This document shows, piece by piece, positions 39,924 through 50,510 of a stretch of DNA of 64,000 bases; within the stretch, counting starts at the first letter, position 1, and every line of letters begins with the position of its first letter. The position numbers were made by a program, and so were the translations under genes. Origin of the DNA: Vibrio diabolicus (GTDB taxonomy: Bacteria > Pseudomonadota > Gammaproteobacteria > Enterobacterales > Vibrionaceae); NCBI GenBank assembly GCA_001048675.1, contig CCKK01000002.1:558001-622000 (forward strand). Direction: 5' to 3'. Below the pieces are notes generated by a model. That model had not been told where the DNA came from, did no database searches, and worked only from the letters and a program-made list of their open reading frames with translations.

Positions 39924-40580
39924 CTATAGAGTCGTAATTACATCATCCATCGCAAGGCGAGCTTTTGGTAGACCATGATTATAATCTTCCCCGTCTTTGT
40001 GATAGCCAATCGCCAGTGCAACTTCACAGACATGGCCTTCTAATTCTTCTTTGAATACTTCTCCAATCAGTGTTGGATCTACACCTTCCATCGGCGTTGA
40101 GTCAATACCCAGACGAGCCAATGTGTGTAGTAGGTTGCCTAGTGCCAAATAGACTTGCGCTTTTGTCCAGTTTCCGTTGAAGCCATTTTCATCCGTATTT
40201 GCATCGGCAAAAGCGTAGGCGCCCATAAAGTTGTTGTACATTTCCTCCGGTAGGTGGCCAGACGTTACTTCGGCATCCACACGTTTCGCGAACTTCTCTT
40301 TGGTGAAGTTTGGATCGTACGCAAACAGAATCGTATGTGACGCGGCTTTCGCGTGTGGCTGGTTAAATTGGTGCATATTTGCAAATGTATCGTGGAAACG
40401 TTGCTTGGCCTCATCACTTTCAATCACGATGAATTTCCACGGTTGCGAGTTAATCGAAGACGCTGAAAGACGGAGTGCTTCTTTGATGATTGCCATATCT
40501 TCTTGAGAAACGCGTTTAGTTTCGTCGTATTTTTTAGCAGTGTAGCGGCTGTTTAGATCAGTAATGATTTGATGAGACAC
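39924..40580 (-). CDS. NAD(P)H-flavin oxidoreductase / nitroreductase (FRase I/NfsB family)
   Basis: 218 residues from a GTG at 40580, with AAAAAGGATACAAAC upstream; the ORF could extend to 40637 but those residues are unrelated to the family. The motif RLSASSINSQPWKFIVIES and the C-terminal VALAIGYHKDGEDYN are nearly identical in form to luminous-vibrio FRase I. FMN-bound homodimer that reduces flavins or nitro compounds. Function in light emission cannot be inferred: no lux genes here. Confidence 0.92.
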   Translation of the reverse strand: MSHQIITDLNSRYTAKKYDETKRVSQEDMAIIKEALRLSASSINSQPWKFIVIESDEAKQRFHDTFANMHQFNQPHAKAASHTILFAYDPNFTKEKFAKRVDAEVTSGHLPEEMYNNFMGAYAFADANTDENGFNGNWTKAQVYLALGNLLHTLARLGIDSTPMEGVDPTLIGEVFKEELEGHVCEVALAIGYHKDGEDYNHGLPKARLAMDDVITTL

Positions 40581-40818
40581 GTTTGTATCCTTTTTATTTT
40601 TGTGACAAATGAGGATGCGCTTAGCATCGACAACCATGCGTACCTCGAATATGGATTCATAATACGGGATATTTTTTCATTGATAAGAGGGCGTTTATTT
40701 GAATCACTTTTTACTTTTTATTGAAAATTGGCGTGCTTCATAGGGTTAGACATCATCATTTAGATGCTTTTGATGATTATTAAATTACACTCATATTAAG
40801 AGAGTAATGGAGAGCAAC

Positions 40819-41223
40819 ATGAACGTGATTCAAGTTTTCAACGATAGTTATGAACGTTGTATCGCGAACCAAGGCTTTTTCGACTTGTTTTACAAGAGTT
40901 TATGGTCAAAAAGTACAAGCTTCAGACAAAAGTTTGATGGTGTCGACATGCACCAACAGGTGCGAATGCTTAGAGGATCTATCGTGTTTTTTATGATGGC
41001 CGATACCTCTAACGAGGCGCACAAGATGGTAGAGAAATATGGTAAGAAGCATGCGAGTTCCGATATTGGCATTGAACCACAGGATATTGATGTTTGGTTT
41101 GAAAGCCTTATCGAAACGGTTCAAGAGTGTGATTTTGAATACGACGATGATGTCGAAACAGCGTGGAGAGCTTGTTTTAACACAGGTTTGTCGGTAATGA
41201 AGCGGGAGTGCTCCAAACACTAA
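40819..41223 (+). CDS. Globin-family protein
   Basis: 134 residues from the ATG at 40819 behind GGAGAGCAAC; the ATG at 40807 lacks a Shine-Dalgarno. Single globin domain: FDLFYKSLWSKSTSFRQKF (helix B-C region) and proximal His78 in EKYGKKHASSDIGIEP. No reductase domain. It resembles the small vibrio/Shewanella bacterial haemoglobins suggested to bind O2 or NO. It stands alone and transcribes away from the flavin reductase gene. Confidence 0.82.
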   Translation: MNVIQVFNDSYERCIANQGFFDLFYKSLWSKSTSFRQKFDGVDMHQQVRMLRGSIVFFMMADTSNEAHKMVEKYGKKHASSDIGIEPQDIDVWFESLIETVQECDFEYDDDVETAWRACFNTGLSVMKRECSKH

Positions 41224-41307
41224 AAGAGAAACTAAATGCTCTTCGAAAACAAGCAAGTTAAAGCAAGGAAGTAACGTGTAAACAGCTTACTTCCTTGAGT
41301 ATGGCTT

Positions 41308-42090
41308 TTATTTGTCTTGTGTCTCTTTATTCTTTTTTACCGCTTCGGCGATATCACTGACGGCTTCGACAAGATTGATCGGCATTGGGAAGATAATAGT
41401 CGATGTTTTGTCTGTCGTGATTTCCGTGAGGGTCTGCATGTAACGCAATTGCAGCGCATTCGGCGCTTCGTTGAGCATTTGTGCTGCCTCTTTTAATTTA
41501 TTAGAAGCTTCTAGCTCACCGGTAGCGTGAATGATTTTCGCACGACGGTTACGCTCTGCCTCAGCCTGACGCGCTAGCGCTCTGACCATGCTGTCATTTA
41601 AATCAACATGTTTGACTTCAACCGTGGCAATCTTGATGCCCCAGTCATCAGTCTGTTGATCGAGGATGGATTGTAAATCCTTATTGAGACGCTCGCGCTC
41701 TGATAGTAATTCATCCAGTTCATGCTGACCTAATACTGATCGCAGCGTGGTTTGCGCTAACTGGCTGGTGGCATCGCTGTAACTTTCGATGTTGTTAATT
41801 GCCATTTGAGGATCGACTACGCGAAAATAAACAACCGCATTGACGCGTACAGACACGTTATCTTTGGTTATCAAGTCTTGTGTCGGCACATCCAAAACGA
41901 CAGTACGTAAATCCACCCGTACCATTTGTTGGATAAATGGGATAAGAATGATTAAGCCAGGGCCTTTTACTTCTTGAAAGCGACCAAGAAAGAATACAAC
42001 CCCACGTTCATACTCTCTCAAAACCTTAAACATTTGGGTCGCAAGTGCGAACAACAGCACCACGATCACCGCAACAGTATAGAGCATCAT
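41308..42090 (-). CDS. Slipin, SPFH/Band 7 membrane protein
   Basis: 260 residues from ATG 42090, preceded by AGGAGGCGCTTT; the longer ORF start at 42120 ignores this strong site. TM near the N terminus ([21 protein letters not shown]), then the Band 7 domain ([22 protein letters not shown] ...) and a short helical tail. It scaffolds membrane microdomains and is usually paired with NfeD. The gene is 11 bp after nfeD. Confidence 0.93.
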   Translation of the reverse strand: MMLYTVAVIVVLLFALATQMFKVLREYERGVVFFLGRFQEVKGPGLIILIPFIQQMVRVDLRTVVLDVPTQDLITKDNVSVRVNAVVYFRVVDPQMAINNIESYSDATSQLAQTTLRSVLGQHELDELLSERERLNKDLQSILDQQTDDWGIKIATVEVKHVDLNDSMVRALARQAEAERNRRAKIIHATGELEASNKLKEAAQMLNEAPNALQLRYMQTLTEITTDKTSTIIFPMPINLVEAVSDIAEAVKKNKETQDK

Positions 42091-42100
42091 AAAGCGCCTC

Positions 42101-43477
42101 CTATTTATTTTGGCGGTCATCAGGCATCACGGTTAAGGTCAGCCCTTTCACATTCACAATGGTGACATGATCACCTTGTTTGAGTTGTTGATGGTCTTTG
42201 GTTTTGGCTCTCCATAGCGCACCGTCAAGTTGAACGCGCCCTTCGCCATCGATAAAGTCATCGCTCACAACAGCGATTTTCCCTGGGTAAGTTTCTAAAC
42301 CTGTTGTCACACGTCGTCGTCGTATTTTGAGCAGCAGGCCGACCGTCAACACGATCAGCGCGACAGAAAAGATAGAAATACCGAAAATTAAAGGAAGGGC
42401 GATCTGAAACCCTGGCAACTCACTGTCCATGAGGAATATGGAACCGAGCACAAAGGCGACAACGCCACCTAAGCCCAAAATGCCAAAGCTCGGACTGAAT
42501 GCTTCTGCGATCATCAGTGCAATTCCGAGTAACAGCAGACCAAGCCCAGCGTAGTTCACAGGCATCATTTGTAATGCATACATGGCGAGGAGCAAACAAA
42601 TACCACCCAACACGCCGGGTAAGCCAATGCCTGGGTTGTAAAACTCAAGAAGCAAACCGTAGATACCAATGAGCATCAGGATGTAGGCGACGTTTGGGTT
42701 TGTGATAACGGCTAGCATTTCTGCTCGCCAATCGGGTGTTCTTTCAATCCATACGGGATTTTTCAGTGACAATGTCACATCGCGATTGTTAACTTTAACA
42801 GTTTGTCCATCAATGGCTTTGACTAAATCCTCTGGTGAGTTGGCTATATAATCAATAACGTTTAACTCCAATGCCTCTGTGGCGTCCAAACTCGCTGCTT
42901 CGCTCACTGCTTTCTCTGCCCAATCTGCATTTCGGCCATGAAGCTTTGCTAAGCCTTTAATATAGGCTCTAGCATCATTAATCACCTTTTTCTCCATCGC
43001 GGTTTTCGCGGGAACTTTCTCTGAACTTTCGTTGGTTCCTTCTGACGCTTCTTCCGCGTTTTGATCTTTGCCATCATCCGATGAAGGGGGCTGAGGGGCT
43101 CCACCTAACGCGACGGGTGTTGCCGCGCCAAGGTTGGTGGCTTCAGCCATGGCGGCAACGTGGCTGGCGAGTAAAATATATGTCCCTGCGCTAGCCGCTC
43201 TAGATCCTGACGGGCCAACCCAAGTCGCAATTGGAGTGGAGGAGGTGGTAATCGCGTGAATAATATCTCTCATTGCGCTGTCTAAGCCGCCAGGAGTGTC
43301 CATCTCTAAGATCACTAAACTGACACCGTTGAGTTGTGCCTCTTCTATCTCACGAGACAAATAGTCGCTGGTAGCAGGACCGATAGCGCCTTTGACGGGA
43401 ACAATCCAGACAGTATTGGCCAGTGCTTGACTAGCAAACAAAAGTAAAGGTAAGACCCATATCCATAGTCGTTTCAT
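42101..43477 (-). CDS. nfeD: NfeD long form: membrane serine protease (ClpP-class) with OB-fold
   Basis: 458 residues. Signal peptide, ClpP-like domain with [17 protein letters not shown] and catalytic Ser96 in [11 protein letters not shown]; the Lys is likely in [13 protein letters not shown]. Then an acidic insert (~residues 133-160), four to five membrane spans and the C-terminal NfeD OB domain ([21 protein letters not shown]). Long NfeD forms cleave the C terminus of the partner slipin. Operon with the slipin gene. Confidence 0.93.
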   Translation of the reverse strand: MKRLWIWVLPLLLFASQALANTVWIVPVKGAIGPATSDYLSREIEEAQLNGVSLVILEMDTPGGLDSAMRDIIHAITTSSTPIATWVGPSGSRAASAGTYILLASHVAAMAEATNLGAATPVALGGAPQPPSSDDGKDQNAEEASEGTNESSEKVPAKTAMEKKVINDARAYIKGLAKLHGRNADWAEKAVSEAASLDATEALELNVIDYIANSPEDLVKAIDGQTVKVNNRDVTLSLKNPVWIERTPDWRAEMLAVITNPNVAYILMLIGIYGLLLEFYNPGIGLPGVLGGICLLLAMYALQMMPVNYAGLGLLLLGIALMIAEAFSPSFGILGLGGVVAFVLGSIFLMDSELPGFQIALPLIFGISIFSVALIVLTVGLLLKIRRRRVTTGLETYPGKIAVVSDDFIDGEGRVQLDGALWRAKTKDHQQLKQGDHVTIVNVKGLTLTVMPDDRQNK

Positions 43478-43674
43478 GCAGTCCTCCTTGTGCGGTCACA
43501 GGGACTTTTTGAAAACCTAATTCAAGTATATACGCAGTAATACTAGTGCAAATAAGTAATTGATCACTCGAATTAGTCATATCAGCATTTATCATGGCAC
43601 ATCTGAGGCAACGGGCCCTAATATGAATATCGGTAGTCACTAATCGTGGGGAGTCTGGTGTGAAAAGGTTCAAC

Positions 43675-43707
43675 AAAAAGGCAAAGTGACGGTAATCACT
43701 TTGCCTT
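43675..43707 (-). terminator. Terminator upstream of nfeD and downstream region of the GGDEF-EAL gene
   Basis: A 12-bp perfect stem AAGGCAAAGTGA (43678-43689) / TCACTTTGCCTT (43696-43707) with a T5 run on the minus strand. It terminates the minus-strand EAL gene ending at 43733. Confidence 0.85.
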
Positions 43708-43732
43708 CCTAATGTGTTTTAGAGGAGAGAGA

Positions 43733-46457
43733 CTAACTGTTTACGTGGCGAGAAAATTGAACGAGTGCTTGCTCGGCAGGCATCGGTTTGTGGAAGTAAA
43801 ACCCTTGCAACTCATCAATATTCCAAACTTTAAGCTTGCGTACTTGGCTCGCGGTTTCAACACCTTCGGCGACAATAGTTAACCCTAGTTCTTGAGACAT
43901 GTTAGCAATGTTTCTTACCAGTGTTTTTGCTCTGTCATTGGTTTCAATCTCGTCGATATAAGATTTATCCAGCTTCACAATATCCAATGGAAAATTACAT
44001 ACGCTACTGAATGATGCGTATCCAGTACCAAAATCATCCAAAGCGAGTCCAACACCAAGTCGCTTGATGTCTTGAATGCTTTGGATTGATTCTATTTCTC
44101 CGCCCATCAACATACTTTCGGTAATTTCAAGCACAAGCTGGCCCGCAGAGAGGTTGTATTGAGCCATCACTTTTTTTAGGTTAGGGCATCAGTCCGGAAT
44201 GATAAAAGTGCTGCGCACTTAAGTTCACATGCACGCTTAACATCGACAGACCTTGCGCATGACGAACTCCGTTGAGCCGACTGATAAATTCGCACGATTG
44301 TTTGAGAATGGACTCTCCCAATTCGACGATAAGTTTTCCTTGTTCTGCCATCGGAATAAATACTTCTGGTGAAATCATCCCTAATGTTGGATGCTGCCAA
44401 CGAGCAAGTGCTTCGAAGCTAATAACTTCAGTGGTTTTAGCATCCACGATAGGCTGGAAAAAAGGTTTAATCGCATCTTGTCTAATGGCATTTTCCAAAT
44501 CGCGATTGATCACCATAGACGTTTCCGCCTGCTCTGATAGTTCTTCATCAATGACTAATACTTCGTGAGAGTGACGACCCTTAGCGGATTGCGATGAGAA
44601 ACGTGCTGCAAGCAGTAAATGCTCGACAGACTGGTGAGTAATGTTTAGGTCCATCATCACCGCTTTACTGTCTAATGACATCATGATCCCGGAGAGCTGG
44701 ACCTTATGTGACAAATGATTCAGTAATCGATTGGTAGCATCTATCGCTTTTTGGTGGTGCTCGATATCTGGAATCAAAACGATAAATTCATGCTCACTAA
44801 TTCGGCCTATTTGGAATGCCCCTAATTGCTCGCGTATTGCGGATGCAATGTATTGAATCACTTCATCAAAAATGAGGTGACCGTATACCCCTGCAATTTG
44901 CTTGAGAGTTTTACTGTTAATGTACACAAACGAAAAATGGTTTGGCCGTGTCTCTACGAGCTCGTGCAGTGCATTGAGAATGACAGGACGATTACAGAAA
45001 CCGGATACCGGATCAAAGTCGGTGAGTTTTTGGATCATTTCTGCTTGCTGTTTTGTCTCTCTCATATCCTGAAGCAACAACATCAGCGCACTTTGACCAT
45101 GATGTTGAATGAGCGTGGCTTCTATCAAACAGTCGATTTCTTCTGTATTGCTATCGAGCACTTGCGCTTCGAATTGTGTTTTACCGTTTTTCAGCTCTCT
45201 GAACATGGCGTCAACTCGACATTCATCGTCCTCCGATGGGCACAAGGTGTCTAGAGGACGATCTATCAATTGCGATTTGCTGTAGCTCAACAGATCTAAC
45301 GCTCTTTGGTTTACATCGACAATTTTACGATCAATAACAATTAGCATGCCTAGTGAGGAGCTATGGTACAGAGCACCAAACTTTTCCATCGAGTCTTTCA
45401 ATTGCAGTTGGGTTAACGATGTATTTTCAGAGAGCTTTTGTACCAGTTTTGTCGCTAACTCTAATTCGTCTACTTTTACAGAATGCAGCCCTTCAAGTTG
45501 GTATTGAGAGGCGATTTCGCTTATTCCTTCAGCAAAATGATTAAAGCGAGTGGCGACCTTATTTTTAAACGTGATGTAGGTGCCGGCAGCGATGATTGAT
45601 GCTACAACGCCAACCGTTGCAAACAGATACATAAATAGCGTATTACCTTTCGCATAATGCTCTCGCTGTGTTTTCGTTTTTAGCCATGCGATTGGTTCAC
45701 CAGATAAATCAGAGAGTGAGGTCCATTTTGTTATTGACCGCGAGGTCTTCTCTATATCCCGCATCTCACTACTGTCTGATCCACTTACCATCTGCGTCTC
45801 TAATGAGTTTTCCGCAGTTAAAATGGATTTAAAGTCTCCAGGAAAGCGCAAAGATAGGTTTCTTCCCCAAAGCATCCATCCGTTAGAAGGGCGGTCGCCT
45901 TCACTATTTCTAACTGGGCTGAGGCTAAGACCCCAAATAGTATCGTTGATTTTAAACAACCCTGAGATGCTCTCTCTATGGATATCAAGCTTGTGATTCA
46001 TGGACTTGATGTAATCTTGAAGAGTAGGTTGATTCGCCATTTTAGCGGTGAGTTCTGAAGAAGTGTCGGGGTTATCCTCACGAGTCAAGGAGAGCAGGGT
46101 TTGTCCATTAGTCGTGATAAACGCCATCATATCGAGGTTTAACGCATCAATGCTCTCTGTGTAAAGGTTTCGCTCGGTATATTTAGCAATATCACGATCA
46201 ACAAACAGATCGTATGTTTCGTCCCAGTACGCCCAATCGTATGAGGCGCTTTCTTGCTGGCTCACCATCATGTCGATGACAGCGAGTGCTTGCTGATTCG
46301 CATGGTTAATTTCCATGTCTTCGAGCTCATCTAAGCTATACAGGAAAAAATAACGGCTAATAAAAAGGAAGCTGATGACCATGCCCAGCAGTCCTAATGA
46401 AAAGTATAAGGCGGTTTTATAGCGAAGATTCAAGTTAAACAAGCGAAGTGTTTTCAT
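43733..46457 (-). pseudogene. CHASE4-PAS-GGDEF-EAL protein (probable phosphodiesterase), frameshifted in EAL
   Basis: One ~907-residue protein broken near its end. TM1; a CHASE4 sensor with SYDWAYWDETYDLFVDR; TM2 (~275-300); PAS; GGDEF with a degenerate GRISEHEFIVL signature, so not a cyclase; and EAL with SFEALARWQHP, VHVNLSAQHF. The frame stops at 44181 (after SGLMP) and resumes VMAQYNLSAGQLVLEITES, then ALDDFGTGYASF and VAEGVE. One surplus base in CCCTAACC (coding strand, ~44180-44186) explains it. All catalytic EAL residues are intact across the break. Confidence 0.85.
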
Positions 46458-46528
46458 TAAAAAATAGTTATAGATGTTAATTCACTGAAAGTGTACGACA
46501 TGTTCTAACAGAAATTGTTGATATAGAT

Positions 46529-46963
46529 TCAAATTATAGAGATAAAATGAAGGATTTGCTGAGCTGATATGGTAAGTGAAACGTTTGCCCTAATTACTAG
46601 ATTTTCGTGTTTGCAATTAAAATGCTCAATAACGTACCGCGCATTCAAATTACGGTTTAATCGTGCAGCTAGTAAAGGTATAAATCTTTTTATAAAACAG
46701 TCTATTAGTGTAACTAGTGCTTTTCTTCTGTATCTAAACTTCTTTTGTAATAGTAAACTGCGAAAAAATGATGGGTAATTATGATGTTTATTGTTCAACG
46801 CTTGGTCAAACTGGCCATTATCTGTGCCATTTTCTTTACTATCTTCGATCTCATCTTCTATGGTGAGATTACTTGGGTTCAAAGGTTGCTGGCTTCTATA
46901 AGCTAAAATATGCACACATAACTCCACGAAGCGAGTCAATTCTTCGTTACTCGCCTTCGTCAT
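46529..46963 (-). CDS. Hypothetical protein
   Basis: 144 residues, not recognised. A good Shine-Dalgarno (AAGGAGCAA) precedes ATG at 46963. The first half is acidic and polar (EDEIEDSKENGTDNG), the second basic and hydrophobic (RRKALVTLIDCFIKRF). There is no signal peptide or clear fold. Base composition is more AT-rich than neighbouring genes. It lies between the GGDEF-EAL gene start and the cytochrome gene. The strong ribosome-binding site is the main reason to keep it. Confidence 0.45.
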   Translation of the reverse strand: MTKASNEELTRFVELCVHILAYRSQQPLNPSNLTIEDEIEDSKENGTDNGQFDQALNNKHHNYPSFFRSLLLQKKFRYRRKALVTLIDCFIKRFIPLLAARLNRNLNARYVIEHFNCKHENLVIRANVSLTISAQQILHFISII

Positions 46964-47083
46964 TTGCTCCTTATCTGAGCTTTAAATAGAAGTCCCTCCA
47001 CGTGCAGCTCTGGTAACCGTTTTCCATTAATAGGAAAAAACCTAAAAATGCAACTAACTTCATACTAATGGCAAGTGTAAGGT

Positions 47084-48061
47084 ATGCAGTTGATGAGGCA
47101 ATTCAGCATAATCACATTAGTTGTTGTGACACTCATTTTGAGCCAAGCAACAATCGCAAGAAATGCTAAGGTGCTAGGTGATATTTCGTTAGTTCAGCCG
47201 ATAGAAGGTGACCCTGTCGTAGATATTAAGCTGGCGAGAATTGGCTGGCATCTCTTTCGTGATCCTCAGCTATCTTCAAACGGTAGCGTCAGTTGTGCGA
47301 CGTGCCACAACTTGCAAACCAATGGCGCTGAAAATACACCCGTCTCTACAGGAGTGAAAGGTGATGGAACTCGAAATTCCATCACAGTGTTTAATGCAGC
47401 GTTAAATTATCGTTTTTTATGGGATGGTACCGAAAACACTTTGATGGCTCAGATTGATGGGCCAATCCACAATCCAATAGAAATGGACTCAAACTGGCAA
47501 ACAATAGAGCAGTACGTGAAAGGAAGCGAACGTTATCAAGCGCTATTTAGTCGTGATGGTGAGCTACCGATTAATATTAACAATATTAAGTCCGCCATTG
47601 TGGAGTTTGTCGAAGGGCTCCAAACTCCAGGTGCACCATTCGATGCCTACTTACTGGGTTACACCCATGTCCTCAGTGAGCAGCAAATTAGGGGGTGGAA
47701 AACATTTCAGTCTTCAGGTTGCGTACAGTGTCATCAGGGCAAAAATATTGGCGGAGCGATGATACAAAGGTTCGCCTATTTCAAAGATAAGCCAGTAGTA
47801 GAGGATTCGGGACGGCACCTGATTACGACGGAAAGTGAAGAACAATTCTATTTTAGAGTCGCCAGTTTACGTAATGTCGCCCTAACAAGCCCTTATTTTC
47901 ATAACGGACGAGTTGACCAGTTATCTGAGGCGATACAGATTATGGCGAAAACGCAGCTCGGAATTACGATGAGCGATGAAAGTGTCGCTGATATTGAAGC
48001 GTTCTTACAGTCCTTGACAGCACCCAGACCCGTGATTTTAGAGGTGTTGGAAAATGAGTAA
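47084..48061 (+). CDS. MauG-like dihaem cytochrome c (cytochrome c peroxidase family)
   Basis: 325 residues. Signal segment (FSIITLVVVTLILSQATIA), then two c-type haem sites CATCH (~residue 73) and CVQCH (~residue 216). The conserved LASNGSVSCATC-like context (DPQLSSNGSVSCATCH), GTRNSITVFNA and YFHNGRVDQLSEAI are also present. Periplasmic peroxidase/MauG family. The second frame overlaps the start of a hybrid kinase by 8 bp, so it may generate or sense a redox signal for that kinase. Confidence 0.9.
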   Translation: MQLMRQFSIITLVVVTLILSQATIARNAKVLGDISLVQPIEGDPVVDIKLARIGWHLFRDPQLSSNGSVSCATCHNLQTNGAENTPVSTGVKGDGTRNSITVFNAALNYRFLWDGTENTLMAQIDGPIHNPIEMDSNWQTIEQYVKGSERYQALFSRDGELPININNIKSAIVEFVEGLQTPGAPFDAYLLGYTHVLSEQQIRGWKTFQSSGCVQCHQGKNIGGAMIQRFAYFKDKPVVEDSGRHLITTESEEQFYFRVASLRNVALTSPYFHNGRVDQLSEAIQIMAKTQLGITMSDESVADIEAFLQSLTAPRPVILEVLENE

Positions 48062-50468
48062 ATTCAAACTGGTTAATCTCTGCTTTTTTATTGCCATGCT
48101 GACGTGTTGTGTATTGGCTTATATGTCACATGTGAATTCAAAAAGTGCACAAGAATTCCACGCGGAGTTGACGGATATTGGGCACAAGTTGATTGAAGAG
48201 CGCGATGTTATCGTGAATCGATATGCGGTTGAAGATAGGAAGAATTATGAACTGACGACATCTTTAGTGGATATAGAAGTCGCAGCTGAGAACTTGCTAA
48301 ATTCATCAAGGGAGTCAGTTTGGTTCCCTGTTACGCCCAATCATAAAAAAGTTGAGGATACGCTCAATCTATTCAAAAACCGTGTGCTTGATACAACGCT
48401 GAAGCTCGATATGTTGATTGGCGTTCAGGTGGAGAATCAATACGCGTTATTAATGCTATTCAACTTATATCAGCAAGATATTTCTACCGATACCGGAAAG
48501 ACGTTGAGTGGCCATCACTATTTTGAGTTTCTCAACCAACTACTTTTGACACAAAACGTAGTTGAGAGTGAAAGTGAAGCCAATTTCTTAGATCGGCTTC
48601 AAGCGAGCGATAAAAGGATAGAACTACTCACGAATGAACTGCTTGATCATGGATACTTTGTTTTTATTGAGGATGCGGAGCATCGGCTGCTCAATATTGC
48701 CCAAAGTGAAGCGCGTTTCACTTGGTTGTTTGTTTTTATTGCCGTGATGTTGTTAGTCAGCGCATTTTTGTATCAGTCGCAATATCGAATGTACAACTTG
48801 AAACAATTGAACCTCGAAATCGAGGAGGCGCGAAATAAAGCCGAGCGAGCAGCAAAAGCCAAATCAAGTTTTCTCGCCGCAATGAGTCACGAATTAAGAA
48901 CGCCGATGAATGGTGTATTAGGCCTTTCTCAAATGATTGCAGAGGAAACCAAAGAGCCGACGACTAAAGAGTACGTGAAAGTCATTCTTGATTCTGGCCA
49001 ACACTTGATGACGATTCTCAACGATATTTTGGATTTCTCTAAAGTTGAAGAAAACAAACTGGAATTTGAACAGGCTAAGTTCAATTTAGATCAAGTCATT
49101 TCTCCTGTGTGTAGCGCAATAAAACCGCTCATCGATGAAAAAAATATCGAGTTGATCGTGGAAAATGAAGTGCCTGAATACGTTGAATTTACTGGAGACT
49201 GCGCACGGTTACGACAGATTTTGTTTAATCTTGCTGGCAACGCGGTGAAGTTTACCAGTGAAGGGCATGTGTTAATCAGAACGGAACTTGATAGGGTAAA
49301 TCATTGCTTGGTGATGGTTGTGAGTGATACTGGTATTGGTATCGCGCTAGACAAGCAAGAACATGTTTTCAACTCGTTTGAGCAAGCCGATTCTTCAACT
49401 ACCCGAAAATTTGGAGGCACAGGGCTTGGTTTGGCAATAGTTAAAAAATTAACTGGCTTGATGGATGGCAAGATTACATTGAAAAGTGTGGAGGGCGTCG
49501 GAAGTCAATTCATCGTCGAACTGCCCATTCCTTGGGTTGAATGCGAACTTCCAAAGGCACAAGAGCCACCAAAAACGCGCAAGAAAACACACAATTTGCA
49601 GATATTGCTTGCTGAAGATAACCGAGTGAACGCCATTGTGGCGAAAGGGTTTTGCGAAAAGTTGGGACATGAAGTGGATGTTGCTGAAAACGGATTGGTG
49701 GCGGTTAAAAAGGCGAGAGATAACGAATATGACCTGATTTTGATGGACAATCACATGCCTGAGATGAATGGTGTTGAAGCGACGCGTGTGATTCGACAAG
49801 AGTTAGGTATCAAAACATTACTCTTTGCGTATACGGCAGATGTATTTCGTGAGGCGCATGATAGCTTTATTGAAGCCGGAGCGGATCATGTGCTTACAAA
49901 ACCGCTACAGCAAGAGAGCTTTTCGGACGCTCTTAAACAGTTTGCTGCGAGGCTCGAACCAAAAGAGAATTTACCATTAACGAATGACAACAACGTTCTC
50001 CAGTTGCAGCGCAAGCCAATAGAGAAGTTACGGCTGACAGAAGAAGAGTTATCCAGTTCAGAGATGCTCATTTCTTTGCAAGAAGCGCCGGAAGCGATAG
50101 ATGAGCTACTAAAAAGTATTATTGTCGATTTTGAATCATCGGTTGATGAACTTATTGATTATTTTATGGCTGAAGATTTCGCGTCTCTAGAAGACACGTT
50201 GCATAAAACAAAAGGTATGGCATTGAACCTTGGTTTGCCGATTTTAGCTGGACAAACGGAGGCGCTAGAAAACACGCTCAAAGCGAAGCAAACTCCTGAA
50301 ATTGAGCGGTTACAGATGCTAATCAACCGATTACAAGTTAACATCCATCAGGCTAATCGACTTCTGGATGACATACAAGAAAAAAAACGTCGATCCTCAA
50401 CAAATTTTGTAACCTCTCTGAGTTCATGCGTTCCTTACCTTGTTTCGTTATGGTTTACTATGACGTGA
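48054..50468 (+). CDS. Hybrid histidine kinase with REC and HPt domains
   Basis: 804 residues. TM1 (LCFFIAMLTCCVLAYMS), a ~190-residue periplasmic helical region, TM2 (~223-243), a coiled coil, HisKA with SHELRTPMNGVLG, HATPase (NLAGNAVKFTSEG, DTGIGIALDKQ, GTGLGLAIVKK), REC (LLAEDNRVNAIVA, LILMDNHMPEMNG) and an HPt with LHKTKGMALNLG. A complete phosphorelay in one polypeptide; the response regulator output is not encoded nearby. The tail after an A8 run near 50386 (KRRSSTNFVTSL...) is unlike HPt ends and may reflect another indel. Confidence 0.9.
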   Translation: MSKFKLVNLCFFIAMLTCCVLAYMSHVNSKSAQEFHAELTDIGHKLIEERDVIVNRYAVEDRKNYELTTSLVDIEVAAENLLNSSRESVWFPVTPNHKKVEDTLNLFKNRVLDTTLKLDMLIGVQVENQYALLMLFNLYQQDISTDTGKTLSGHHYFEFLNQLLLTQNVVESESEANFLDRLQASDKRIELLTNELLDHGYFVFIEDAEHRLLNIAQSEARFTWLFVFIAVMLLVSAFLYQSQYRMYNLKQLNLEIEEARNKAERAAKAKSSFLAAMSHELRTPMNGVLGLSQMIAEETKEPTTKEYVKVILDSGQHLMTILNDILDFSKVEENKLEFEQAKFNLDQVISPVCSAIKPLIDEKNIELIVENEVPEYVEFTGDCARLRQILFNLAGNAVKFTSEGHVLIRTELDRVNHCLVMVVSDTGIGIALDKQEHVFNSFEQADSSTTRKFGGTGLGLAIVKKLTGLMDGKITLKSVEGVGSQFIVELPIPWVECELPKAQEPPKTRKKTHNLQILLAEDNRVNAIVAKGFCEKLGHEVDVAENGLVAVKKARDNEYDLILMDNHMPEMNGVEATRVIRQELGIKTLLFAYTADVFREAHDSFIEAGADHVLTKPLQQESFSDALKQFAARLEPKENLPLTNDNNVLQLQRKPIEKLRLTEEELSSSEMLISLQEAPEAIDELLKSIIVDFESSVDELIDYFMAEDFASLEDTLHKTKGMALNLGLPILAGQTEALENTLKAKQTPEIERLQMLINRLQVNIHQANRLLDDIQEKKRRSSTNFVTSLSSCVPYLVSLWFTMT

Positions 50469-50510
50469 ATGGATGTGTTGATTCGTCAATGAGAAAATCA
50501 GGGAGTTAGA

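Noticed and set aside
44826..45254. 142-codon frame on the plus strand
   Set aside because: Antisense to the GGDEF-EAL gene; no ribosome-binding site or recognisable domain.
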